From Ruania suaedae (GTDB lineage Bacteria > Actinomycetota > Actinomycetes > Actinomycetales > Beutenbergiaceae), in assembly GCF_021049265.1 (NCBI RefSeq), contig NZ_CP088018.1:3224001-3288000 (forward strand): DNA of 64,000 nucleotides. Direction: 5' to 3'. A program made the translations under genes and the position numbers. Positions 48,332-55,515 of this stretch are shown piece by piece; position 1 is the stretch's first letter; each line of letters opens with the position of its first letter. Under the pieces are notes generated by a model. That model saw only the letters and a list, made by a program, of their open reading frames with translations. It had not been told where the DNA came from and made no database searches.

Positions 48332-49099
48332 TCAGTCGCGGGCGGTCAGCACCACCGGGCCATCGGGGGTGATGGCCACAGTGTGCTCGGAGTGCGCTCC
48401 GCGGGAGCCGTCCGCCGAACGCAGCGTCCACCCGTCCGCATCGGTGTAGAGCTCGTCGGTGCCCATCATGAACCAGGGCTCGATCGCGATCACCAGACCG
48501 GGGCGCAGCGGCAGTCCACGCCCGGCGCGACCGGTGTTGGCGATGTGCGGCGGCCCGTGCATCTCCCGGCCCACACCGTGCCCGCCGAAGTCGGTGTTCA
48601 CGGGGTACCCGTAACTCCGGGCGACCTCCCCGATTGCCGCCGAGATGTCGCCGATCCGGTGCTTGACGGTGGCCACCTCGATCGCTGCGTCGAGGGCCTC
48701 CTCGGTGGCCCTGATGATGCGCAGGTCCTCCTCGCGCGGTGTCCCCACGACGAAGCTGCGCGCCGAGTCGCTGACCCAGCCGTTGATGCTGACGGCGAAG
48801 TCCACGGTGACCAGGTCGCCGTCCTTGAGCCGGTAGTCGTTGGGCAGCCCGTGCAGGACGGCGTCGTTGACCGAGGTGCACAGCACCTTGCCGAAGGGGC
48901 TCGCGCCGAAGGACGGGTGGTAGTCGATGTAGCAGGACGTCGCCCCAGCCTCCCTGATCATCCGGTGCGCCAGGGCGTCCAGCTCGTTGAGCGAGACGCC
49001 GACGTCGGCCGCGTCCGCGAGCGCGTTCAGCACCCGGCCCACGAACGCACCGGCAGGACGCATCGCCTCGATCTCGGCGGGAGTCTTCAACTCGATCAC
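48332..49099 (-). CDS. map: type I methionine aminopeptidase
   Basis: A 255-residue pita-bread metallopeptidase that removes N-terminal methionine. The five metal ligands are D100 (VTVDFAV), D111 (VSDSAR), H174 (FGGHGVG), E207 (IAIEPW) and E238 (SEHTV), with the substrate His H83. The length is that of type Ia enzymes without an N-terminal extension. Translation starts with GTG at 49099; no clear ribosome-binding site is seen in the GC-rich leader. It is monocistronic, with the DnaA-box-containing gap upstream. Many actinobacteria have two such genes; this one lacks the zinc-finger or SH3-binding extension. Confidence 0.97.
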   Translation of the reverse strand: MIELKTPAEIEAMRPAGAFVGRVLNALADAADVGVSLNELDALAHRMIREAGATSCYIDYHPSFGASPFGKVLCTSVNDAVLHGLPNDYRLKDGDLVTVDFAVSINGWVSDSARSFVVGTPREEDLRIIRATEEALDAAIEVATVKHRIGDISAAIGEVARSYGYPVNTDFGGHGVGREMHGPPHIANTGRAGRGLPLRPGLVIAIEPWFMMGTDELYTDADGWTLRSADGSRGAHSEHTVAITPDGPVVLTARD

Positions 49100-49165
49100 C
49101 CGCCCACCCTAGCCGCCACCCGGCTTCGCGCCGGATCCGGTGTCCACACGCCTGTGCACGCACCC

Positions 49166-49174
49166 TGTGGACAA
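49166..49174 (-). promoter_or_regulatory. DnaA-box-like site (TTGTCCACA)
   Basis: An exact match to the TTGTCCACA consensus favoured in high-GC actinobacteria, read on the minus strand. Confidence 0.55.
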
Positions 49175-49399
49175 CCTCCCATGGGGAGCACGCCCCGCCC
49201 CGTCGCGGGCTGTGGGTCTCGCGCGCACCCCAACACCGCGTGAACCCGCGGCCGATTGCGCCGCGTCCGGCGCTGTTGGCATGACGCGGAACGCTCGGCG
49301 CCGCGGGGACCCGGTTCATGTGATGTTCACCCGGCACGACGCCGTCCACAGCGCCGACCTGCGACGATGCCGTGCGTGCACACACCTGTGCACAGCACG

Positions 49400-49408
49400 T
49401 GTGGATAA
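49400..49408 (-). promoter_or_regulatory. DnaA-box-like site (TTATCCACA)
   Basis: An exact match to the classical TTATCCACA box, read on the minus strand, 52 bases before the NUDIX gene start. Confidence 0.55.
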
Positions 49409-49459
49409 CCGTGGGCGCCTCGGCCACCTCAGCGCAGGTGTGGCACTACCATCGCTGCC

Positions 49460-49894
49460 ATGCCCGCCCGTTCCCACCTCGTGGTGGCCGCAGCCGTCGT
49501 GGACGACCTCGACCGTCCGACGATGCTCCTCGCGGCACGTCGCAGCGCCCCGAAGTCGCTGGCCGGCCGATGGGAGTTCGCCGGCGGCAAGGTGGAGGAG
49601 GGCGAGGACGAGGTGACGGCCCTGCGCCGCGAGCTCCGGGAGGAGTTGGGCGTGGCCGTCGAGGTCGGTGCTGCCGTGCCCGGGCCTGAGCACGGCGGCT
49701 GGCCGATCCTCCACGGGCACACCATGCGGATCTGGTTCGCCCGCATCACCGCCGGTACGCCCGAGCCGCTGGCCGATCACGACGATCTGCGATGGCTCCC
49801 GATGGCGGACCTGCTCGCCGTGGACTGGCTCGAGCCGGACCTGCCCGTCGTCCACGCGGTCAGGGCCGCAGCATCGACCGGCCCGGTGGCGTGA
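49460..49894 (+). CDS. NUDIX hydrolase, MutT-like
   Basis: A 144-residue pyrophosphohydrolase with the complete NUDIX box from G43 to V65 (GGKVEEGEDEVTALRRELREELG). The preceding WEFAGG fits the MutT/CTP-pyrophosphohydrolase branch, which removes oxidised nucleotides such as 8-oxo-dGTP. The N-terminal strand HLVVAAAVVDD and the C-terminal LRWLPMADLLAVDWLEPDLPVV are also typical of that branch. It lies directly downstream of the DnaA-box-rich gap and 48 bases before a TetR gene. The precise nucleotide substrate is not determined. Confidence 0.93.
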   Translation: MPARSHLVVAAAVVDDLDRPTMLLAARRSAPKSLAGRWEFAGGKVEEGEDEVTALRRELREELGVAVEVGAAVPGPEHGGWPILHGHTMRIWFARITAGTPEPLADHDDLRWLPMADLLAVDWLEPDLPVVHAVRAAASTGPVA

Positions 49895-49942
49895 CTTTCC
49901 GACTGATTCGCGCCGCGTGTCACGAAATGGGATGATGGGCCG

Positions 49943-50554
49943 GTGCCCAAGATCATCGGCTCCACGCTCGCCGAGCACCGGGAGCACGTGCGCTCCCAGC
50001 TCTTCGATGCCCTCTCGCGCCTGATGAGCGAGGCCGGCTTCGACTCGGTGAGCCTGGCCGATATCGCCGCAGCAGCCGGGGTGGGCCGGACGTCGGTGTA
50101 CAACCACTTCCCGGACAAGGAGTCGCTGCTCCTGAGCTTCATCGAGCACGAGACCTCCAAGTACGTGGCCGACCTGCGCGCCTCGCTACAGGACGTCGAC
50201 GACCCGGAGCAGCAGCTACGGGTGTACGTGCGCGAGCAGATCGATCTCAAGACCATCTATCACGTCACCCCCGGACCGGACCTGCGCTCGGTGGTCTCCG
50301 GCAGTACGGCGGCCCGCCTGCGCGAGCACGTCGGGCAGGTGACCGACCTGCTGGCGGGCATTCTGCGCGGGGGTATCGCAGCGGGCCGGCTCCCCGATCA
50401 GGACGTCGACGCCGTCGTCCCGCTGATCAACTCCTGCCTGTCCGGACGCACGTTCCCCGACGGTGGACCCGAGCGCGCTCGCGCCGTCGAAGCGACCGAG
50501 CGATTCGTGCTGCGCGCCGTGGGCATGCGTGAGGGCGCGCTCGCTCCGTCCTGA
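49943..50554 (+). CDS. TetR-family transcriptional regulator
   Basis: A 203-residue regulator. Residues of about 18-65 form the TetR helix-turn-helix (LFDALSRLMSEAGFDSVSLADIAAAAGVGRTSVYNHFPDKESLL). The rest is a ligand domain beginning SFIEHETSKYVADLRASL. Translation starts with GTG at 49943; only a weak GATGATGG precedes it. It is followed by the convergent LLM oxidoreductase gene. No adjacent divergent target is present, so its regulon and ligand are unknown. Confidence 0.93.
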   Translation: MPKIIGSTLAEHREHVRSQLFDALSRLMSEAGFDSVSLADIAAAAGVGRTSVYNHFPDKESLLLSFIEHETSKYVADLRASLQDVDDPEQQLRVYVREQIDLKTIYHVTPGPDLRSVVSGSTAARLREHVGQVTDLLAGILRGGIAAGRLPDQDVDAVVPLINSCLSGRTFPDGGPERARAVEATERFVLRAVGMREGALAPS

Positions 50555-50621
50555 CCCCACCTGCACGGTCGGACGGCACGGTCCGTCGGCACGATCCACC
50601 CGTACGGCTCACCCGCAGGCG

Positions 50622-51425
50622 TCAGGCCCTCAGCCGGGAGCGCACCTCACCAAGTCGCTGCGCCAGCGCCATGATCGCCTCGCTCCCGTCCGGCTGCTGG
50701 CCCGCGTCGACGGCGCCCACCACCGGCACCCGGGTGGCACCGGCGGCCACGCACTCCTGGATGGCCTCGGCCAGCTCGTCGTGGCCGGCCCCCACCGGCA
50801 CGGTGAGGAAGGTCGTCACGTCGAGATCTCCGGTGCGGCCGCTCGCCCGGTGGGCGGCACGAGCCTGCTCGGCGCCCTCGGCGTAGTCGCGGATCAGGAT
50901 GACGCCGTCTCCGTACTCCCCTGCCAGCTGGAGTGTCTTCGGCCCTTCCGCCCCGATCAGCAGCGGCGGCGGCTGCCGCGGCGGCCACCGCAGCTGGACG
51001 TCGGACAAGGTGACGTAGGTGCCGTCCACGGTGACGGACTCCCCCGCCAGGAGCGCCCGCAGGGCGGTGATGTGTTCGCGCAGCAACGTCAGCGGCGAGC
51101 GCACGCGCGCTCCCGCCTGGCCCATCCAGGGCAGGATGCCGTGCCCGAAGCCCGGGAGCAGCCGCCCCGGATACAGGCGATCGAGGGTGGCCACCTCCAT
51201 CGCGGTGAGGGCCACGTTGCGCAACGGTACCGGCAGCAGTCCGATCCCCACGCGCACCCTGCTCGTGGAGGCGAGCAGCGCCGCCGCTGCACCGACTCCC
51301 GACTCGGCGAAGCAGTCCTCCCATAGCCACACCTCGTCCAGGCCGGCGTCCTCGGCGGCGCGGGCGGCGGCGATGAATCGCTCCGGCGGTTGGTCCGGCG
51401 GCACGATGAGTCCGATGTCAACCAT
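50622..51425 (-). CDS. LLM-class F420/FMN-dependent oxidoreductase
   Basis: A 267-residue luciferase-like TIM-barrel oxidoreductase. The N-terminus VDIGLIVPPDQPPERFIAAARAAEDAGLDEVWLWEDCFAESG, shown by its parts IGLIVPP and AEDAGLDEVWLWED, is family-typical. So are VRVGIGLLPVPLRNVALTAMEVATLD and PRQPPPLLIGAEGPKTL. It is short relative to the 300-350 residue norm because the C-terminal part is compact. The cofactor is probably F420 in this lineage. The ATG at 51425 is followed upstream by an AT-rich divergent promoter region shared with heme oxygenase. Substrate unknown. Confidence 0.9.
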   Translation of the reverse strand: MVDIGLIVPPDQPPERFIAAARAAEDAGLDEVWLWEDCFAESGVGAAAALLASTSRVRVGIGLLPVPLRNVALTAMEVATLDRLYPGRLLPGFGHGILPWMGQAGARVRSPLTLLREHITALRALLAGESVTVDGTYVTLSDVQLRWPPRQPPPLLIGAEGPKTLQLAGEYGDGVILIRDYAEGAEQARAAHRASGRTGDLDVTTFLTVPVGAGHDELAEAIQECVAAGATRVPVVGAVDAGQQPDGSEAIMALAQRLGEVRSRLRA

Positions 51426-51492
51426 GGAGGCACCGTAGCGCCCCGTCCTGTTATTTTCGAGAGGATCGTATTGCGCTATTCTCCTTCCACCC

Positions 51493-51521
51493 TTGCAGGT
51501 GAGGCTTACCTCACCTAGAGT
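51493..51521 (+). promoter_or_regulatory. sigma-70-type promoter of heme oxygenase
   Basis: TTGCAG (51493-51498) and TAGAGT (51516-51521) are separated by exactly 17 bases. The whole spacer is occupied by the iron box, so a bound regulator would block RNA polymerase. Confidence 0.65.
51497..51516. promoter_or_regulatory. IdeR/DtxR-type iron box
   Basis: AGGTGAGGCTTACCTCACCT has perfect 8-base arms around CTTA. It matches about 15 of 19 positions of the DtxR/IdeR consensus (TTAGGTTAGSCTAACCTAA). It overlaps the promoter spacer of the heme oxygenase gene, giving repression under iron sufficiency. Confidence 0.75.
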
Positions 51522-51523
51522 GC

Positions 51524-51549
51524 TGACAGATCGTCACGACAATCTGTCA
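51524..51549. promoter_or_regulatory. inverted repeat TGACAGAT-N10-ATCTGTCA in the heme oxygenase leader
   Basis: A perfect 8-base inverted repeat with a ten-base spacer, immediately downstream of the -10 hexamer and before the ribosome-binding site (GAAGGGG). It could be a second operator (for example heme-responsive) or an RNA hairpin. Confidence 0.5.
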
Positions 51550-51566
51550 TCAACCGAAGGGGTGCC

Positions 51567-52214
51567 ATGTCACTCGTCGCCGCTGCCGCCCCGGTGAGCA
51601 CGCTGCTCCGCGAGGCCACCGCGCAGGCCCACGAACGCGCCGAGAACACTGGCTTCGTCCAGCACCTGATGTCGGGGCGGCTCACCGTCGAGGCATTCAC
51701 CGCACTCGTGGCCCAGCACCACGCCATCTACCTCTCCCTCGAAGCGCTCGGCGCCAGGGTCCGCGACCTGCCGGGCGCTGACCGACTCGTGCGGCCCGAG
51801 CTGCTCCGCTCACCCGCCCTGGCCCGCGATCTCGCGCACCTGAGCGCCGATCGCGCCGCGCCTCCGGCGACGGCCGCCACGCGCGCCTACGTCGCCCGGC
51901 TGGACGAACTGCACGACCTGCCCGGCTACGCCGCGCATGCCTACACCCGGTACCTCGGCGACCTCTCGGGCGGTCAGATCGTGAAGACGATGATGCAACG
52001 CCACTACGGCCTCGGCGAGCAAGGGCTGAGCTTCTACACCTTCGAGCAGATCGAGAAGATCCCGCCGTACAAGAGTGGCTATCGCGCTGCGCTCGATGCC
52101 CTCGACCTGGACGAGCAGGAACGGGCCCGGCTCGTCGAGGAGGCGCGCGCCGCGTTCGCCTTCAACGAGGCCGTCTTCACCGACCTCGGCGAGCTCTACC
52201 CGCCCGCGCACTGA
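51567..52214 (+). CDS. hmuO: biliverdin-producing heme oxygenase
   Basis: A 215-residue canonical heme oxygenase that opens heme to biliverdin, CO and Fe(II). The proximal heme ligand is H22 (TAQAHERAENTGF). The distal-helix glycine motif GDLSGGQ is at 131-137, preceded by YTRYL. The length is that of the HmuO class. It starts at the ATG after GAAGGGG. The promoter carries an IdeR/DtxR-type box, so it should be expressed when iron is scarce, to release iron from acquired heme. No heme-uptake genes lie beside it in this window. It converges with the thioredoxin/NHL gene 12 bases away. Confidence 0.96.
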   Translation: MSLVAAAAPVSTLLREATAQAHERAENTGFVQHLMSGRLTVEAFTALVAQHHAIYLSLEALGARVRDLPGADRLVRPELLRSPALARDLAHLSADRAAPPATAATRAYVARLDELHDLPGYAAHAYTRYLGDLSGGQIVKTMMQRHYGLGEQGLSFYTFEQIEKIPPYKSGYRAALDALDLDEQERARLVEEARAAFAFNEAVFTDLGELYPPAH

Positions 52215-52226
52215 GCGCGAGGTGGC

Positions 52227-54107
52227 TCACCCGAACAGCGGTAGCTCCAGCTCGGCCGGCCCGCCGGCCACCACCCGCACCGGAATCCCCCAGTCCTGCT
52301 GTGCGAGGTGGCACGCCGGGTACTCCACGGCCGGGTCGGCGTCGCAGGCGGCGGCTCTCGCGCTCACGTGCAGCACACCCTCCCCCTCGGTCAGGTGCAG
52401 GGACCTTGCCAGGCCCGTGTCCTCACCGTGACCCCAGGCCAGCAGCGAGGGTGGGGTCGCCGAGACGGTGACCTGCGTCGCCGGGCCGTACCGGTCGTCC
52501 AGCGTGGTCCCCGGCGCCGGCGTGAACAACACCCGCAGCTCCACCTGCGCCCCGACCTCGGTGACCGGTCGTTGCACGCGGTGAGCTGCGCCGTCGTGGG
52601 TGAGGGCCTGCCCGAGCGGGACGGCGGTGAGCCGGTGCGCGGCGGATTCGACCACCAGCAGCCGCCCACCGGCCACGAGCGCGTCGGAGGGCTCGGCCAG
52701 GCCGGTGGCGAGGGTGGTGACCTCACGCGTGAGGGGGTCGTAGCGGCGCAGCGCCCCGTTGTAGGTGTCGGCGATCGCCACCGAGCCGTCCGGCAGCACA
52801 CCGACGCCGAGCGGATGCTGCAGGAGCGGTTCGGAACCGGCCCCTCCAGCCCTGCCATCTCGGTGGCCGAACTCGAACAGCCCCTGCCCGACGGCGGTGC
52901 TCACCTCCCCGTCGAAGCCACCGGTGAGGTGCACCAGTCGCAGCGCCGAGGTCTCCGCGTCGGCGAGCCAGACCTGGCCGGGCTCGCCCACGGCCAGCCC
53001 GGAGGGCTGGGCGAACCATGCCTGCGGGAGCTCGCCGTCCACGAGACCCTCGTTCATCGTGCCGGCCACGTGCCGGATGTGGCCCTGGTCGCCATCGAAC
53101 TCCCAGAGGGTGTGGGTACCGGCCATCGCCACGAGGAACCCACCCATCCGCGGAACCCACGCCACATCCCACGGGGAGGAGAGGTTCTGGCCGAGCGGCC
53201 CGGGCGCCTCCGGGTCCTGGTTGTCCGGCGCCCCCACCCGGTAGGGCCGGCCGGAACCGGCCACGGTGCGCACCGACCCGTCGTCCAGGCGCACCCCGCG
53301 CAGCAGGTGGTTGACGGTGTCGGCGACCAGCACGTCGTAGCCGAGCTCCAGCTCCGGCGGCACCAGGCACAGGCCATTCGGCTCGTTGAACGAGGCCTCC
53401 TCCGGCCCGCCGTCGGCGGCGCCACGCTCACCGGAGCCGATCCGGCGCACCAGGGTCTCGCCGTCAGGGGCCAGCTCGGCGAGGCTGTGGTGGCCGGCGT
53501 CGGCCACGAACAGGTGGCCGTTCGTCAGCTCGATCGCCTTGGCCGGGAAGCGCAGCGTGGTCGACGGCGGCTCCGGCGGCACGTACGGCCCCTCACCCCG
53601 GTGCAGGGTGCCCTTCGCCTCGTGATCGCGGATCAGCTCGGAGATCAGGGCCGCCAGGCCCGGCGCGTGACCCTCCCCGGCGAGCTGGGTCACCACATAC
53701 CCCTCGGGGTCGATCACCACGAGCGTGGGCCAGGCGCGGGCGGTGTACGCCGTCCAGGTGATCATCTCGGCGTCGTCGAGCACCGGGTGGGCCACGCCAT
53801 AGCGCTCCACCGCGGCGGCGAGCGCCTCCGGGTCGGCCTCGTGGGTGAACTTCGGCGAGTGCACCCCGACGATCACGAGCTCGTCGGCGAACCGCTCCTC
53901 CAGCTCGCGCAGCTCGTCGAGCACGTGCAGGCAGTTGATGCAGCAGAACGTCCAGAAGTCGAGCAGCACGATCTTCCCGCGCAGGTCGGCGAGGGAGAGG
54001 TCGCGGCCGCCGGTGTTCAGCCAGCCACGGCCGACCAGCTCGGAGGCGCGGACACGGGGCAGACGAGGGGAAGGATCGGTCACCGAGGCAGCGTACGCGG
54101 GCGTCAT
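52227..54107 (-). CDS. thioredoxin-like domain fused to an NHL-repeat beta-propeller (NHLRC2-like)
   Basis: A 626-residue protein. Residues of about 25-170 are a TlpA/thioredoxin-like fold with the active site F-C55-C56-I-N-C59, in which the redox pair is C56xxC59. Residues of about 190-500 form an NHL propeller (FPAKAIELTNGHLFVADAGHHSLAEL and similar repeats with LVADTVNHLLRGV and VAIADTYNGALRRYD). A small beta domain closes the protein. It matches the NHLRC2-like family. Despite the redox site there is no signal peptide, so it is cytoplasmic. The ATG at 54107 lacks a ribosome-binding site; a GTG at 54083 is an alternative. Function in the family is unclear. Confidence 0.9.
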   Translation of the reverse strand: MTPAYAASVTDPSPRLPRVRASELVGRGWLNTGGRDLSLADLRGKIVLLDFWTFCCINCLHVLDELRELEERFADELVIVGVHSPKFTHEADPEALAAAVERYGVAHPVLDDAEMITWTAYTARAWPTLVVIDPEGYVVTQLAGEGHAPGLAALISELIRDHEAKGTLHRGEGPYVPPEPPSTTLRFPAKAIELTNGHLFVADAGHHSLAELAPDGETLVRRIGSGERGAADGGPEEASFNEPNGLCLVPPELELGYDVLVADTVNHLLRGVRLDDGSVRTVAGSGRPYRVGAPDNQDPEAPGPLGQNLSSPWDVAWVPRMGGFLVAMAGTHTLWEFDGDQGHIRHVAGTMNEGLVDGELPQAWFAQPSGLAVGEPGQVWLADAETSALRLVHLTGGFDGEVSTAVGQGLFEFGHRDGRAGGAGSEPLLQHPLGVGVLPDGSVAIADTYNGALRRYDPLTREVTTLATGLAEPSDALVAGGRLLVVESAAHRLTAVPLGQALTHDGAAHRVQRPVTEVGAQVELRVLFTPAPGTTLDDRYGPATQVTVSATPPSLLAWGHGEDTGLARSLHLTEGEGVLHVSARAAACDADPAVEYPACHLAQQDWGIPVRVVAGGPAELELPLFG

Positions 54108-54135
54108 GGCGCCCGCGTAGCGGGATTTTCAGGCG

Positions 54136-54157
54136 CCGACGGTGCTACCACCGTCGG
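54136..54157. terminator. hairpin overlapping the end of the Erm-like gene
   Basis: A perfect nine-pair stem (CCGACGGTG / CACCGTCGG) with a four-base loop that overlaps the stop codon (54145-54147) of the Erm-like gene. It could terminate that transcript before the thioredoxin/NHL gene. Confidence 0.5.
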
Positions 54158-54681
54158 TTCCGAACCCGGCGCAGCACCAGCACCGCCGAATCGCTGCGCG
54201 GCGGGGGCACGAACGCCGCGGCCGGTACGTGCGGCCCCACCTCGGCGGTGAACCCGCGCGGGGGTGCGGCGGCGAAGCGGCGCACCATCCACCGTGGCAG
54301 CACCAGATCGGCGCGCACGAGCGAGGAGCGGGGGCCGGTGAGGCGGCGCACCAGCGCGGCACCGATCGCATAGGGCGGATTCGCCACCACCCGGAACGGC
54401 CGCCGCGGCAGCGGCACCTCCAGCAGGTCCGCCTGCACCACCGCGACGGCCTCGGCCGAACCGAGTGCCGCCGTCAGGCCCTGGGCGCGTCCGGGATGCA
54501 GCTCGACGGCGATCACCCGCCTGGCCACCGCCGCGAGCTGCCGGGTCAGCGCGCCCGATCCGACGCCGAGATCGAGCACCAGGTCGCTCTCCCGCAGACC
54601 GGCGCCGCGGACGATGCGTTCAGCCCAGGAGCCCGTCAGCCGGTGCGAGCCCCAGCGTCGCTGCCCGCGCTCGGCGGACAC
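54145..54681 (-). CDS. compact Erm(37)-like 23S rRNA adenine-N6 methyltransferase
   Basis: A 178-residue KsgA/Erm-type methyltransferase. SAM motif I is DLGVGSG (37-43) and the base-binding motif IV is NPPY (101-104). The end block GFTAEVGPHVPAAAFVPPPRSDSAVLVLRR is that of Erm enzymes. The N-terminus (RRWGSHRLTGSWAERIV) and the total length resemble the compact mycobacterial Erm(37), about 179 residues, rather than KsgA or classical Erm of 240 residues or more, because the C-terminal helical domain is missing. It probably methylates A2058 or neighbours of 23S rRNA and lowers macrolide binding. GTG start at 54681 with no strong ribosome-binding site. Resistance is an inference from family. Confidence 0.85.
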   Translation of the reverse strand: MSAERGQRRWGSHRLTGSWAERIVRGAGLRESDLVLDLGVGSGALTRQLAAVARRVIAVELHPGRAQGLTAALGSAEAVAVVQADLLEVPLPRRPFRVVANPPYAIGAALVRRLTGPRSSLVRADLVLPRWMVRRFAAAPPRGFTAEVGPHVPAAAFVPPPRSDSAVLVLRRVRNRRW

Positions 54682-54716
54682 GACGCACCATCACCATGTA
54701 GCAACCCATGGCTGCG

Positions 54717-54754
54717 ACAGTAGGCAGCGGCCGGACCGGTACGCCACGGTTTTT
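54717..54754 (-). promoter_or_regulatory. possible WhiB7-type promoter upstream of the Erm-like gene
   Basis: Reading towards the Erm-like gene, an AAAAA run (54750-54754) lies two bases before GTGGCG (54742-54747), followed after 19 bases by TACTGT (54717-54722). An A-rich patch just upstream of a TTGGCG-like -35 is the layout recognised by WhiB7 with SigA. The spacing is longer than ideal, so this is only a candidate. Confidence 0.3.
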
Positions 54755-54793
54755 CGCACGGCTGCACCCGGTGGGCCGGATATCGTGGCGCCC

Positions 54794-55495
54794 ATGTCAC
54801 GCTCGGGCAAGGCAGCGATCGGCACCCTCCTCCTCCTGGTGGTGCTCGTCGGCGGTGCCTACGCGCTGGACCGCTGGGCCGCCGGCCAGGCCGAGGAGCG
54901 GATCGAGACCGAGGCGGCCACCGCCTTCCCGGACGCGGACGGGCTCGACGCCTCCATCGAGGGCGCGCTCTTCCTGCCGCAGATGATCACCGGATCGCTG
55001 GAGACCGTCCGCCTGACCGCGGACTTCATCCAGTACGAAGGTACCGAGTTCACCGATGTGACGGTCACGGCCGCCGGGGTCGGGATCGAGGCGCCGCGCA
55101 CCGTGACCGACCTGACCATGACGGCCACCCTGCCTCCCGGGACGGTCCAGACCCTGGTGCAACAGAGCGGCCGGGTACCCGACGGCGTCACGATCGACGT
55201 CGCCGACGGCGCACTGCTGGCCACGGCGACGGTCCTGGGGGTCCCGCTCGAGGCGACACTGACGCCCGTGGTGGAGTCCGGGGAGCTGCGCCTGGAACCC
55301 GACACCTTCACCCTCGGCGGCCTAGAGGTCGATGCCGGTGCGGTCCCGGGCGACCTGCTCGGCGATCTGGCGGGGATCGACGTCCCGCTCGATGCCCTCC
55401 CGGAGGCGCTGGCCCTGGAGTCGGTGGAGACCACCGGCAGCGACGTGCTCGTCCGGGTGACCGGCACCGACGTCGCCTTCGATGATCTCGGCTGA
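54794..55495 (+). CDS. LmeA/DUF2993-family phospholipid-binding protein
   Basis: A 233-residue protein with one N-terminal membrane segment (IGTLLLLVVLVGGAYAL), which acts as a signal anchor or signal peptide. A DUF2993 lipid-binding beta domain follows, with ERIETEAATAFPDADGLDASIEGALFLPQMITGSLETVRL shown by its LFLPQMITG part, and a C-terminal VRVTGTDVAFDDL. In mycobacteria the family member LmeA functions in lipoglycan (lipomannan) elongation and binds phospholipids outside the membrane. The divergent start is 112 bases from the Erm-like gene. A cell-envelope role is likely; the specific pathway is inferred. Confidence 0.87.
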   Translation: MSRSGKAAIGTLLLLVVLVGGAYALDRWAAGQAEERIETEAATAFPDADGLDASIEGALFLPQMITGSLETVRLTADFIQYEGTEFTDVTVTAAGVGIEAPRTVTDLTMTATLPPGTVQTLVQQSGRVPDGVTIDVADGALLATATVLGVPLEATLTPVVESGELRLEPDTFTLGGLEVDAGAVPGDLLGDLAGIDVPLDALPEALALESVETTGSDVLVRVTGTDVAFDDLG

Positions 55496-55515
55496 CCCCG
55501 TGGTAGGACTGCCGA

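Larger units (their letters stand above)
49100..49459. other. 360-base intergenic region with a cluster of DnaA-box-like sites
   Basis: There is no supported gene here; frames that cross it are not protein-like. It contains two perfect 9-mers, TTGTCCACA (minus strand, 49166-49174) and TTATCCACA (minus strand, 49400-49408). A one-mismatch site GTGTCCACA lies at 49140-49148 (plus) and a two-mismatch site CCGTCCACA at 49342-49350 (plus). Repeated TGTGCAC and TGTGG words surround the outer ones. It also must hold the divergent promoters of map and the NUDIX gene. Confidence 0.6.

Noticed and set aside
49100-49459. Chromosomal origin of replication
   Set aside because: DnaA-box-like sites are present, but dnaA, dnaN, recF, gyrB or rpmH are not nearby and there is no AT-rich unwinding element.
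49140-49616. Open frames of 105-158 codons across the map-NUDIX gap
   Set aside because: They have biased composition with no family resemblance and run into the NUDIX gene in other frames.
54145-54681. KsgA (RsmA) or a truncated pseudogene of it
   Set aside because: The motif set and length match compact Erm proteins, the reading frame is intact, and the N-terminus lacks the KsgA QNFL motif.
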